Assembly (NCBI GenBank): GCA_009692425.1
Contig: SHZF01000004.1
Location: 74,175-138,174, forward strand
From: Myxococcales bacterium
GTDB taxonomy: Bacteria > Myxococcota_A > UBA9042
Direction: 5' to 3'
DNA length: 64,000 nt
Below are positions 41,187-50,235 of this stretch, in pieces; positions within the stretch are counted from its first letter, which is position 1, and the number at the start of each line of letters is the position of its first letter. The position numbers and the translations under genes are program-made. The notes below the pieces were generated by a model. It was not told the origin of the DNA. It made no database searches and saw nothing but the letters and a program-made list of their open reading frames with translations.

Positions 41187-43808
41187 ATGCCCACCGATCT
41201 CCCGCCCGCCGAATCAGGAGGCACCGCGCCGCCCGTCCCCACCGCACCCGGCGGTCGCGGCCCCGGCGGCTTCGGCGCCGTCCAGCACGTCACCATCGAA
41301 GACGAGATGCGCTCGGCCTACGTCGATTACGCGATGTCGGTCATCGTCGGCCGCGCGTTGCCCGACGTGCGCGATGGGCTGAAACCGGTCCACCGGCGCG
41401 TGCTCTACACGATGCACGAGCTCAAGAACAACTGGAACCTCGCCTACAAGAAGTCCGCGCGCATCGTCGGCGACTGCATCGGCAAGTACCACCCGCACGG
41501 CGACGTCTCGGTGTACGACACGCTGGTGCGCATGGCCCAGCCGTTTGCCCTGCGCTACCTGCTCGTCGACGGGCAAGGCAACTTCGGCAGCGTCGACGGC
41601 GACCCGGCCGCGGCCATGCGCTACACCGAAGTCCGCATGACGCGGCTGGCGCACGAGTTGCTGGCCGACCTCGACAAGGAGACCGTCGACTTCCAGCCCA
41701 ACTACGACGGCCACGACCACGAGCCGACGGTGCTGCCGACCAAGGTGCCGAACCTGCTGGTCAACGGCTCGGGCGGCATCGCGGTCGGCATGGCGACGAA
41801 CATCCCGCCCCACAACATGACCGAGATCGTCAACGCCTGCATCGCGCTGATCGACGAGCCCGGTATCGACGTCGTCGGCCTGATGAGGTTCGTGAGCGGG
41901 CCCGATTTCCCCACTGGCGCCATCATCCACGGCCGCCAGGGGATTCTCGACGCGTATTCGACCGGCCGCGGCAAGATCAAGGTGCGGGCGAAAACGCACG
42001 TGGAGGTCGAGAAAAAGGGCGGCCGCGAGACACTGATCGTCGACGAACTGCCGTACCAGGTCAACAAGGCGAAACTGCTGGAGAACATCGCCGACCTCGT
42101 GCGCGACAAGAAGATCGAGGGCATCAGCGACCTGCGCGACGAGTCGGACCGCACCGGCATGCGCATGGTCATCGAACTCAAGCGCGACGCCATGAGCCAA
42201 GTGGTGCTCAACCACCTCTACCAGCACACCGCGCTGGAGTCGTCGTTCGGCATCATCAACCTGGCCATCGTCGCCGGCCAGCCGATGGTGCTGACGCTCA
42301 AGGAGATGCTGGAGCACTTCGTCGATCACCGCCGCGAAGTCGTGACCCGGCGCTGCCTGTACGAACTGCGCGAGGCCGAGGCGCGCGCCCACATCTTGCA
42401 GGGCCTGCTGATCGCGCTCGATCACCTGGATCGCGTCATCGAGATCATCCGCGCCAGCCCCGATGTGCCGACGGCGAAAGCGGGCCTGATGAGCGCGTTT
42501 GTGCTGTCGGACCTGCAGGCCCAGGCCATCTTGGACATGCGCCTGCAGCGCCTGACCGGCCTCGAACGCGACAAGATTCGCGCCGAATTCGACGAATTGC
42601 AGAAGCGCATCGCGTGGCTCAGGTCCGTGCTCGACGACGACGCCAAGCTGATGAGCGTCATCAAAGGAGAATTGATCGCCATCCGCGACGAATACGGCGA
42701 CGCGCGCCGCACGGAGATCATCGACGACCAGGCCAGCATCCGGGTCGAAGACCTGATTGCCGATGAAGACATGGTCGTGACGATCAGCAAGGCGGGCTAC
42801 ATCAAGCGCACGGCGCTGTCAGCGTACCGGGCCCAGCGGCGCGGCGGGCGCGGCAAGACGGGGATGGCGACCAAGGAAGAGGACTTCGTCGTCGACTTGT
42901 TCGTGGCCTCGGCACACCAGGACCTGCTCGTGTTCACGTCGCTCGGCAAGGTCTACGGCCTCAAGGTCTACGACCTGCCAGTGGGCGCAGCGACGACGCG
43001 CGGCAAGCCGATCGTGAACCTGATCCCGGTGGCGGCTGGCGAAGACATGAAGGCGGTCGTGCCGGTGCGCGAGTTTCGCGACGACGCGTTCGTGCTGATG
43101 GCGACGAAGTTCGGCACCGTCAAGCGCACGAAGCTGATGGAGTACGCGCGGATTCGGCAGACCGGCATCATCGGCATCGTGCTCGACGAGGGCGACGACC
43201 TGATCGACGCCAAGGTGGTGCGTGACTCCGACACGGTGCTGCTGGCCACGCGGCGCGGCATGTCGATCCACTTTGCTGTAGCCGGCGAGCGCGGGGTGCG
43301 GCCGATGGGGCGGGCGACGCGCGGCGTGCGCGGCATCGATCTGGTCGGCGACGACTCGGTCGTGAGCTTGGCGGTGCTGCCGGCCATGGGCTTGGAGGCG
43401 CACGCCGATGAGCCGCTGCTGGCGGAACCCGACGTGCCCGAGGCCGACGGCGAAGATGCCGTGGTCGATATCGCCGGCCCGCGCATTCTCGCCATCTGTG
43501 AGAACGGCTACGGCAAGTGCACGTCGCCGGCCCTGTACCGGATGCAGTACCGCGGCGGCCGCGGCATCATCGCAATCTCGACGACCAAGCGGAACGGTCT
43601 GTGCGTGGGGCTCAAGGTCGTCGACCCCGAGGGCGACGTCATCGTGGTGACCGACGGCGGCATCATCTTGCGCAGCGCGGTCAGCGAAATCCGGGTGAGC
43701 GGCCGGAACACGCAGGGCGTGCGCCTGATCCAGCCGGGCGACGCCGCCAAGGTGGTCAGCTTCGAGCACTTCTGCGAGCGCGACGTGGGCCCCGATGAGC
43801 CGACGTGA
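41187..43808 (+). CDS. gyrA: DNA gyrase subunit A
   Basis: 873 residues. Cytoplasmic type II topoisomerase subunit that cuts and rejoins DNA while GyrB uses ATP to introduce negative supercoils. The breakage-reunion domain shows the WHD region [20 protein letters not shown], the catalytic Tyr146 in AAMRYTE, and [20 protein letters not shown]. The GyrA-box in the C-terminal beta-pinwheel is [10 protein letters not shown], which distinguishes gyrase from topoisomerase IV. The N-terminus has about 25 extra Pro/Gly-rich residues before VTIEDEMR. In the quinolone pocket the sequence is HGDVSVYD, so Val107 takes the place of E. coli Ser83 while Asp111 (Asp87) is kept. The 3' end overlaps the rRNA methyltransferase gene by 14 bp. 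Confidence 0.97.
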   Translation: MPTDLPPAESGGTAPPVPTAPGGRGPGGFGAVQHVTIEDEMRSAYVDYAMSVIVGRALPDVRDGLKPVHRRVLYTMHELKNNWNLAYKKSARIVGDCIGKYHPHGDVSVYDTLVRMAQPFALRYLLVDGQGNFGSVDGDPAAAMRYTEVRMTRLAHELLADLDKETVDFQPNYDGHDHEPTVLPTKVPNLLVNGSGGIAVGMATNIPPHNMTEIVNACIALIDEPGIDVVGLMRFVSGPDFPTGAIIHGRQGILDAYSTGRGKIKVRAKTHVEVEKKGGRETLIVDELPYQVNKAKLLENIADLVRDKKIEGISDLRDESDRTGMRMVIELKRDAMSQVVLNHLYQHTALESSFGIINLAIVAGQPMVLTLKEMLEHFVDHRREVVTRRCLYELREAEARAHILQGLLIALDHLDRVIEIIRASPDVPTAKAGLMSAFVLSDLQAQAILDMRLQRLTGLERDKIRAEFDELQKRIAWLRSVLDDDAKLMSVIKGELIAIRDEYGDARRTEIIDDQASIRVEDLIADEDMVVTISKAGYIKRTALSAYRAQRRGGRGKTGMATKEEDFVVDLFVASAHQDLLVFTSLGKVYGLKVYDLPVGAATTRGKPIVNLIPVAAGEDMKAVVPVREFRDDAFVLMATKFGTVKRTKLMEYARIRQTGIIGIVLDEGDDLIDAKVVRDSDTVLLATRRGMSIHFAVAGERGVRPMGRATRGVRGIDLVGDDSVVSLAVLPAMGLEAHADEPLLAEPDVPEADGEDAVVDIAGPRILAICENGYGKCTSPALYRMQYRGGRGIIAISTTKRNGLCVGLKVVDPEGDVIVVTDGGIILRSAVSEIRVSGRNTQGVRLIQPGDAAKVVSFEHFCERDVGPDEPT

Positions 43809-45123
43809 CGCCCCGGGCCGTGACCGGCCGCCCGTTCGTTCGCGCGAGGCCGGGCCGTTGCCGACCCTGCCGACCTTGGCAGGTGTGGCGCGCGCCGTAC
43901 TGCGACCGGGCGCCGCGACTCCTGTGCTTGCGGGGCATCCGTGGGTGTTTTCCGGGGCAATCGCCCACCTCGTGGCGGCCCCCGAGGCCCAGCGAATCGA
44001 CGCCGGACAGGCCTGTGCGGTGCTCGACCCGCACGGGCGCTGGCTCGGCTTCGGGTATGTGAATCCAGACAGCCAGATCAGCGTGCGCGTGCTCGAACCT
44101 GGCTCCGACGGGCTGGAACCGCGCCGGGTGCCGGCGCTGGACGATCTGGTGCGGGCGCGGCTGCAGCGGGCGGCCGACCTGCGCCGGGCGCTCGGCTTGC
44201 CGGGGCCGGAGACCGACGCGTACCGCCTCGCCAATGCCGAGGGTGACGGACTGCCCGGGCTGGTCGTCGATCGGTTCGCCGACGGCGCGGTGGTGCAGGC
44301 CTCGACAGCGGGCGCCTGGCGCTGGCGGGCCGGAGTGGTGGCGTGGCTGCGCGGGACTGCGGGTTGCGCGTGGGTGCTGGTGCGCGTGCCACACGACGTG
44401 CACCCGTCCGAGGGACTGGTCGGCGACACCCTGGAGGCGCACGGCGACGTGCCCGAATCGGTGCGCGTGCACCACAACGGCCTGCTGCTGATGGTCGAGC
44501 CGCGCGGTGGCCAAAAGACGGGCATGTACTGCGACCAGCGTGCGGCGCACCGGCGCGTGGCAGACCTCGTGCGACCGGGCTCCTTCGTGCTCGACGCGTA
44601 TTGCCACACCGGCGGCTTCGGGCTGCACGCCGCTCGCGCCGGAGCGGGGCGCGTGCTCGGCATCGACGCCTCACTGCGCGCGGTCGAACTGGCCAACACG
44701 CACGCCGCATTGAACGGCCTCGACGCCTACCGGGCCGACTGCGAAGACGCGGTGCTGACGCTGCGCCACTATGCGGAGTCTGCGAGCGACGCGCCGCGGC
44801 CCGACGTAGTGGTCGTCGACCCGCCGAAGTTCGCAACGCGCGGCGCCGTGGTCGACGACGCGCTGCGCAAGTACCTCAGCCTGAACGCTCTGGCGATGCG
44901 CGCACTGGCCGAAGACGGCTGGCTGGCGACGTGCTCCTGCTCCGGACTCGTCACGCGCGAGGCGTTCCTGCGAATGCTGGCGCAGGCCGCGCGGGAGGCC
45001 GGGCGGCGGGCGACGATCGTTGACGTGCTGGGTCCGGCACCGGACCACCCCGTCGCGCCCGCCCATGCCGAGGGGAACTACCTCAAGACTGCGCTGGTGC
45101 GGGTGACGGCGCGCGACGTGTGA
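43795..45123 (+). CDS. rlmI: RlmI-like 23S rRNA m5C methyltransferase
   Basis: 442 residues. An N-terminal PUA domain (~35-115; [12 protein letters not shown] and [16 protein letters not shown]) binds RNA; a Rossmann methyltransferase follows with AdoMet motif [15 protein letters not shown], acidic GIDASLRAV, motif [11 protein letters not shown] and the catalytic Cys segment [10 protein letters not shown]. This matches the RlmI family that makes m5C1962 in 23S rRNA. The N-terminal ~30 residues ([14 protein letters not shown]) are variable. The start overlaps the gyrA stop by 14 bp, implying coupled translation. The gene's stop coincides with the first base of a 143-bp inverted-repeat element. 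RlmK-like activity is an alternative. Confidence 0.85.
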   Translation: MSRRDAPGRDRPPVRSREAGPLPTLPTLAGVARAVLRPGAATPVLAGHPWVFSGAIAHLVAAPEAQRIDAGQACAVLDPHGRWLGFGYVNPDSQISVRVLEPGSDGLEPRRVPALDDLVRARLQRAADLRRALGLPGPETDAYRLANAEGDGLPGLVVDRFADGAVVQASTAGAWRWRAGVVAWLRGTAGCAWVLVRVPHDVHPSEGLVGDTLEAHGDVPESVRVHHNGLLLMVEPRGGQKTGMYCDQRAAHRRVADLVRPGSFVLDAYCHTGGFGLHAARAGAGRVLGIDASLRAVELANTHAALNGLDAYRADCEDAVLTLRHYAESASDAPRPDVVVVDPPKFATRGAVVDDALRKYLSLNALAMRALAEDGWLATCSCSGLVTREAFLRMLAQAAREAGRRATIVDVLGPAPDHPVAPAHAEGNYLKTALVRVTARDV

Positions 45124-45265
45124 TACCAAATCCCTTGAATTCGGCTCGGTGCTCGCTCGCCCGCGGCTGCGTTGCTCAGGCTCGAAATAGTCCTACTATT
45201 CCTTCGCCTTCGCGCCTTGCCGCGTTCGCCGCGAGCCCTCGATCCGATTCGGCGGGCTTTGGTAT
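45123..45265. repeat. 143-bp imperfect inverted-repeat (MITE-like hairpin) element
   Basis: The ends ataccaaa (45123-45130) and tttggtat (45258-45265) are exact inverted copies, and matching continues inward imperfectly for about 65 bp per arm (for example CCGAAT/ATTCGG-type and GGCTCGC-type pairs) with a central loop around AATAGTCCTACTATT. The element begins inside the TGA of the methyltransferase gene. It ends inside the next gene, so the last ~30 codons of that gene (from about 45265 to its stop at 45176) are made by the element. Similar intergenic palindromes with the central aatagtcctactatt motif are, from memory, dispersed in many proteobacteria; this needs checking. Confidence 0.75.
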
Positions 45266-46651
45266 GAGCCCCGCGCCAACCTGCGGTGCTGGCACGAGGT
45301 CCCGTCCTGGTGCACTGCCTGGCGGGGCGAGCCGGATTGCGGCGGCCGCAGCCGACTCGGGGCGCTGCGCCATCACGAAGCAGAGCGCGACCATGTTCCA
45401 GGTGTTGTTTGGAAAAAAGGCCGGGGACGACAGCCCGAGGACCAACCCGGCGACGACGGCACCGGCCAACGCACACGCATAGGGAGCCCGCCGACGCCAG
45501 CGCCGGGCCGTGAGCACGGCCACGAAGCACGCGGCGATCTGGAGTCCCTGGTGCAGCACTGCGGCCGGCACGCCGTACGCGGCCGCGAAGCCCAACGGCT
45601 GCGAGTGGGGCGCCGGCTGCCCTCCCTTGCCCGACTGCCGGTTCTTGACGCGGACGAAGGCATTCGCACCGGCGCCCATCACCGGCGCATCGGGGATCAT
45701 GCCGACCAGTACGGTGACGTGGTCGATGCGTTCGGCCGACCAGTCGCGCACACGTGCCCGCTCCTCCGGATCGAGCACCGAGGCCATGCGCGTGCGAAAG
45801 CTGGTCGGCCCCAACGTAACGAGTGCGAACCCGACGGTGAGGACCGCCAACACGATGCCGATCCGGCGGGCGCCGCCCGTGACGAGCGCCAGGGCGCACG
45901 CGGTGAAAATGACGGCTGCCGCAAAGGCAAAGGTGCCTCCCCGCGAGTTGGCCGCGAACTCGCAGTACACGCCTGCCGCCAAGCCGACGTATCCCATCAG
46001 GCGCTGCCAGGCGGGGTTGGCGCCATCGAGCGCGACCACGAGGGCGAACGGGATGGCGCACGCGCCGCACGCGCCGAGCACGTTGGACTGGCCGCCGGGG
46101 CCCTGGGCGCGCACGACTCCCACGTTCATCATGTTCGCCCAGGGCATCTCGAGGAACACCCACGCACCGCTGAAGACGAGGCCGACAACGCTGACGATCG
46201 CGATGCGCCGCAAGTCATCAGCATCCTGGACGACCTGCGTGGTGCAAACGATGAACCACAGGGCGCCGATGTACTCGGTGATGGGCTGGGTCGCCTGACC
46301 ATACGGTGCCGTGACTTCGCGCAACACGACCACGAGGAACAGGAGCCCGAAGCCAAGCAAGAAGAACACGGGCAGCCGGTTCATGTGTCCGCGCACGCGC
46401 AACCGGTTAGCGGTGACGAGCGTGAGGACGACGAGCGTCACCTTGAAGGGGCTGAACTCCTCCGACGGCGCGAGTGCTCCCCAGAAATAGGCAACCTGCA
46501 CGACGCCCGCCATCCAGGCCGGCGCCATCGTCACGAGATTCAGCGAGAGAACCGCCAAGCCCAGCGCGATGGCGGGTTTGACCGCGAGCCCGGACATCCA
46601 GAGGATGCTGGAAGAGGCCGCACCGATCACGACAGAAAGGAGCCTGAACAT
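45176..46651 (-). CDS. O-antigen ligase/Wzy-polymerase-like membrane protein
   Basis: 491 residues with about ten hydrophobic segments (LAVKPAIALGLAVLSLNLV, VFFLLGFGLLFLVVVL, AIVSVVGLVFSGAWVFL, AFAAAVIFTACALALV, GIVLAVLTVGFALVTL and others). The layout with a large loop near RTRMASVLDPEERARVRDW and the motif VMGAGANAFVRV resembles the O-antigen ligase/polymerase (Wzy_C/RfaL) superfamily, which joins lipid-linked glycans at the periplasmic face. The last ~30 residues (IPKPAESDRGLAANAARR...) come from the overlapping hairpin element and are unlikely to belong to the family, so the original stop was probably lost to the insertion. No glycan genes flank it, so its substrate is unclear. Confidence 0.7.
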   Translation of the reverse strand: MFRLLSVVIGAASSSILWMSGLAVKPAIALGLAVLSLNLVTMAPAWMAGVVQVAYFWGALAPSEEFSPFKVTLVVLTLVTANRLRVRGHMNRLPVFFLLGFGLLFLVVVLREVTAPYGQATQPITEYIGALWFIVCTTQVVQDADDLRRIAIVSVVGLVFSGAWVFLEMPWANMMNVGVVRAQGPGGQSNVLGACGACAIPFALVVALDGANPAWQRLMGYVGLAAGVYCEFAANSRGGTFAFAAAVIFTACALALVTGGARRIGIVLAVLTVGFALVTLGPTSFRTRMASVLDPEERARVRDWSAERIDHVTVLVGMIPDAPVMGAGANAFVRVKNRQSGKGGQPAPHSQPLGFAAAYGVPAAVLHQGLQIAACFVAVLTARRWRRRAPYACALAGAVVAGLVLGLSSPAFFPNNTWNMVALCFVMAQRPESAAAAAIRLAPPGSAPGRDLVPAPQVGAGLIPKPAESDRGLAANAARREGEGIVGLFRA

Positions 46652-46752
46652 CGGTTCTTGCTGGCCTCGAGACGGCCCCGGGTTTGTTGCCGCCGCGCCG
46701 CGGGAGGGTCAACGGGCCAAGCGCGCAGGATAGCGGGGTCCTGCGGGCTCAG

Positions 46753-49700
46753 CTACGGCTTGAGCACGCGCACGACAGCCGCGCCCTTGTCGCCATCCTG
46801 CCCCTGGCTGGCCCAGGCAATCGCCACGGCGCCGCTCGGCAGCGCCGCCACGGCGGGAAGGGACTGGTTGCCGGTAAAGGTAAGGTTCGCCATAAAATCA
46901 GCACCTTGCTGCGCCTTCCCGGTGCGCACCGAAGCCTTGATGGCCATGCCCGCCTCGTCTTCGCCGATGGTCTGCCACGCTGCCAGCCACAGGCCGCCCG
47001 TCGCCGCGATCGCGGGCCGCGACTGTTCGTCGGCGGTCACCAGGTTCCACTTGAACTCGGCTCCCACCTTCTGCGCATTCTTGTCGAAGGCCTGGGCAAA
47101 CACGCCGAAGCCCGAGCCGTCCTGGTCCGCCGAGCGCCATGCGACCGTGAACGACCCGTCGGCTGCGACGGCGGCGCGCGGCTGGCTCTGCTCGCCAGTC
47201 TTGAAGCTGTTGACGGCAAACGGCGGGCCGACCTTGGCACAAGTCTGGTACAGCAACTGGCCGTAGACGCCCCACTCCGAGCCGTCTTCGCCGTAGCTCT
47301 GCCAGACCAGCAGCACCTTGCCGGAGTCGTCGGAAAACGGGGCGAGTTGGGGCGCCAGTTGCTTGTCGCCCGCCTGCTCGTTGACGATCGCCTCGGCGCC
47401 GAATGCCACGCCCTGCTCGTCGTAGCAGCGCGCCACCACGTCGTAGCTCTGGCCACCCTTCTGGGCGAACGACTCCCACGCCACGACCGTCTTGCCGTTG
47501 GGCAGCACGGCCACCGCCGGCCGTTGCTGTTCGTTGAGCGTCTGCTGGTTGACGACGACCTCGCCGCCCAGTTTCTGCCCGTCCTTGCCAAAGCGTTGCA
47601 GCACGACCGCTTCGAGGTCGCCGTCCTGATTGAACGAGTCCCACACGGCAACGACGTTGCCTTCCTTGTCGGCGCCGAGCGCCACGTGCAGTTGCGGGCC
47701 CGCCTTCGTCGTGTTGACGAGGGTTTCGGGCCCCGCCGCTACTGCGCTCTCGTTGAAGCGCCGCCACACGATCGCAGCGCCGTCGCCGTCCTGCCCATCG
47801 GACTCCCACGCGACCGCCAGTCCGCCGGACCACGTCGCCAATGCGGGCGCCGACTGATCGCCTTGCTTCTGCTGGTTGACGACGACTTCTGGCGTGCCCG
47901 GCAGCGTCGCGCCCGTCTTGTCGTGGCGGCGCAGGTAGACGTGGCCGCCGTTGAGGTTCGTCCACACGAATACGGCCGCATCGCCAGCACCCACGGCAGC
48001 GGGAAGACGCTGGTCGCCCGTCGTCGTCGTGTCAATCACCTTCGGCCCGCCGACCTTGACGCCCGTGGGCGAAAACCAGTGCGCGGCGATGCCCCAGCCG
48101 CTACCGTCGCCGTTCGCGCCGTCTTCGAACGCGATCGCAAAGGTGCCGTCGGCGTGCACGGCGATGGCGGGCTTGCCCTGCGGACCGGGCGCGCTCGTGT
48201 TGACCTGGAACTCGGCGCCGAGCGGCAGCCCCGGCTCCTGCTTGAACATCTGCGCGCGCACATCGCCTTCGCCGGCATCCGTGTTCCACGCCACCACGCT
48301 GCGGCCGTTGGGCAGGGCGGCGACGACGGGACCCCACTGCTTGCCTGCGGCCTGGGCATTGACCGGGAACGGCGTCCCGTCCTTGTCGCCCGACGAGGCG
48401 TACATCTGCGCCCACACGTCTTCGCCGTCGTCCCAGGCGAGCAGCACGCGCCCGTCGCTGAAGGCGGCCACGGCCGGGTTCTTCTGCTTGGGCTCCACAC
48501 CGAGCGACTTGATGATGGCACCGCCAGCCTGCAGCAGCACCTTGTGCGTGCCCTGCGGTGTCGTCCACGCGACGAAGCGCTTGCCATCCTCGAGCGCAAC
48601 GGCCACCACCGCCGACAGCGCCGGGGCGGGCGCGCCGATCGTGCAGCCGACACTGGCTTGCAGCACGCTCACAGGGCCGCCTTGCGGTTGCAAGAGTGCG
48701 TCGATGCGCTGCCACTGGATGTGCGTCGCCGGCGTGTGGCGCGTGCCTTGGACACACGACGACAGCGAGTACACGTTGCCGCACGCGGCCTGGCTCGTGA
48801 AACACGTCGTCTGGCACAGGTTGGCGAACTTTGCGTACCAGCACGCCTCGACCTTGCCCGGCCCGTCGGACGCCCACAGCACGTCGGACGCCCCGCCACC
48901 GGCCGGCAGCACGGCGACATGGACGAGCGCCTCGCCTGTTGGCGCCGTCGCGACCAATTGTTCACTGGCTTCGCGCGATCCGTCGGCACGCCACGCCCGC
49001 GTCCAGACGGTGCCCCCTTCGCCCGGCCACGCCGCGCACCAGCGTCCGCCACCCAAGTCGCCGACCGCCGCCTGCCGCACGCTGCCGGCCGTGGCCTTGA
49101 ACGCCGAAGCCTTGACGTCGCCGCAAGCCGTGCCGCCGGCCTGGCAGATGCCCGCCTTGCACGCGTCGGGGCTCGTGCAGGCGTCGCCGTCGTCGCACAG
49201 CGTGCCGTCGGGCTTGGGCGCGGGCAGGCACTTCTTCTGGCCCTCGTCGCATGTCGCGGTCTGGCAGCCGCTGCCGTCGGCGCACAGCTTGGGCGGGCCG
49301 GAGCCACACTTGCCGGCGCCGTCGCAGGGGTCAGGGTCGGTGCAGAACTGCCCGTCGTCACACACGGCGCCCTTGGCCTTCGCCTTGGCCTTGCAGTCGA
49401 ACGTGAACTTGCCCGTCGAACTGCACACGCCCTCGATGCAGGGCTCCGTCGTCGTCAGCGCGCAGTCGGGCGGGGCGCCGGGCGTGCACTTGCCGGCCTG
49501 GCACGAGTCGGTTTGGGTGCACCCACTGTCGTCGGCATTGCACGGCTTGCCGTTGGTGCCGGCGGGTGCAAAGAGGCACGTCGAGGTGTCGGCATTGCAC
49601 GAGTCGAGCGTGCACGGGTTGAGGTCGTCGCACTCGTCGATGCCGGGCAGGCATGGCTTGGGCGGAACGTCGGGAGCGGGCAACTCCCCCGACTCGGTGT

Positions 49701-50109
49701 CCAGCGTCGCGCCGTCTCCGTCGGGTGCGGGGCTGAAGTCTGGTGCGATGTCTTGGACGACCTCGCCATCAGCGGCGCCGCCCGCGTCTGCGACGTCGGC
49801 CTTGGCATCGGCAACCGCATCCTTGCCGGCAGCGCCAGTCGCATCGGGCTGGGCGTCCTTGGCCAGCGCGGCCGAGTCACCCTTGGCGTCGGGAACCTTG
49901 GGCACGTCGGCCACGAATCCGCCGCGGAACAACGGATTGTCCTGCTTGGGCGGCGCCGCTTCCTCCGTACATGCTGCGGCCGTCGCCACGGCGAGTGCTG
50001 CCCAACCCCACTGGCGCAGGGACCACGGCAGCGGACAGGGAGTACATTCGACGGAGGGTGGGGGCATCAAGGGCGCGACAGACCCGGGTTCCGGGCGAAG
50101 GGGCGTCAT
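46753..50109 (-). CDS. Large lipoprotein with Cys-rich region and propeller-like repeats
   Basis: 1118 residues. WAALAVATAAACTEE gives the lipidated Cys47; a later ATG at residue 15 would also preserve this leader. An Asp/Ala spacer (~50-130) leads to a Cys-rich region (~150-350) with repeats such as CDDLNPCTLDSCNADTSTC and CDDGDACTSPDACKAGIC, similar in style to the 932-residue FGE lipoprotein. From ~380 to the end there are about ten repeats of ~60 residues with cores like AVLPNGKTVVAWESFAQ, VHADGTFAIAFEDGANGDG, AALPSGAVAIAWASQGQDGD, typical of propeller or LVIVD-type blades. Each repeat ends DGDG- or EDGSEW-like, suggesting Asp-rich loops that could bind calcium. Function unknown. It diverges from the second DUF2330 gene. 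Confidence 0.75.
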   Translation of the reverse strand: MTPLRPEPGSVAPLMPPPSVECTPCPLPWSLRQWGWAALAVATAAACTEEAAPPKQDNPLFRGGFVADVPKVPDAKGDSAALAKDAQPDATGAAGKDAVADAKADVADAGGAADGEVVQDIAPDFSPAPDGDGATLDTESGELPAPDVPPKPCLPGIDECDDLNPCTLDSCNADTSTCLFAPAGTNGKPCNADDSGCTQTDSCQAGKCTPGAPPDCALTTTEPCIEGVCSSTGKFTFDCKAKAKAKGAVCDDGQFCTDPDPCDGAGKCGSGPPKLCADGSGCQTATCDEGQKKCLPAPKPDGTLCDDGDACTSPDACKAGICQAGGTACGDVKASAFKATAGSVRQAAVGDLGGGRWCAAWPGEGGTVWTRAWRADGSREASEQLVATAPTGEALVHVAVLPAGGGASDVLWASDGPGKVEACWYAKFANLCQTTCFTSQAACGNVYSLSSCVQGTRHTPATHIQWQRIDALLQPQGGPVSVLQASVGCTIGAPAPALSAVVAVALEDGKRFVAWTTPQGTHKVLLQAGGAIIKSLGVEPKQKNPAVAAFSDGRVLLAWDDGEDVWAQMYASSGDKDGTPFPVNAQAAGKQWGPVVAALPNGRSVVAWNTDAGEGDVRAQMFKQEPGLPLGAEFQVNTSAPGPQGKPAIAVHADGTFAIAFEDGANGDGSGWGIAAHWFSPTGVKVGGPKVIDTTTTGDQRLPAAVGAGDAAVFVWTNLNGGHVYLRRHDKTGATLPGTPEVVVNQQKQGDQSAPALATWSGGLAVAWESDGQDGDGAAIVWRRFNESAVAAGPETLVNTTKAGPQLHVALGADKEGNVVAVWDSFNQDGDLEAVVLQRFGKDGQKLGGEVVVNQQTLNEQQRPAVAVLPNGKTVVAWESFAQKGGQSYDVVARCYDEQGVAFGAEAIVNEQAGDKQLAPQLAPFSDDSGKVLLVWQSYGEDGSEWGVYGQLLYQTCAKVGPPFAVNSFKTGEQSQPRAAVAADGSFTVAWRSADQDGSGFGVFAQAFDKNAQKVGAEFKWNLVTADEQSRPAIAATGGLWLAAWQTIGEDEAGMAIKASVRTGKAQQGADFMANLTFTGNQSLPAVAALPSGAVAIAWASQGQDGDKGAAVVRVLKP

Positions 50110-50174
50110 GGTAGCGGAAGTGGGGGCGCGAGGGAAAATGGCCAACTTTCCGCGACACCCTGCCCGGCATGTGC

Positions 50175-50180
50175 TATCGT
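50175..50180 (+). promoter_or_regulatory. Possible extended -10 element before DUF2330 gene
   Basis: TATCGT at 50175-50180 is preceded by TGTGC, giving an extended -10 (TG-n-TATCGT) about 55 bp upstream of the ATG at 50236. No good -35 was seen. It lies in the 126-bp divergent gap, so the opposite gene may be controlled from the same region. Weak evidence by eye. Confidence 0.3.
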
Positions 50181-50235
50181 CTGTGCGCCGCGCGGGCTCC
50201 CGACCCACCGCCCTGCCCGCGCCCGGAGCCCCACC

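Noticed and set aside
45176-45265. The last ~30 residues of the O-antigen ligase-like gene as a real conserved domain
   Set aside because: The codons lie inside the inverted-repeat element, so they are the result of insertion.
46684-50235. Extension of the second DUF2330 gene by 1184 codons upstream
   Set aside because: The signal peptide starts at 50236 and the upstream part is opposite to a large lipoprotein, so only the C-terminal part is coding.
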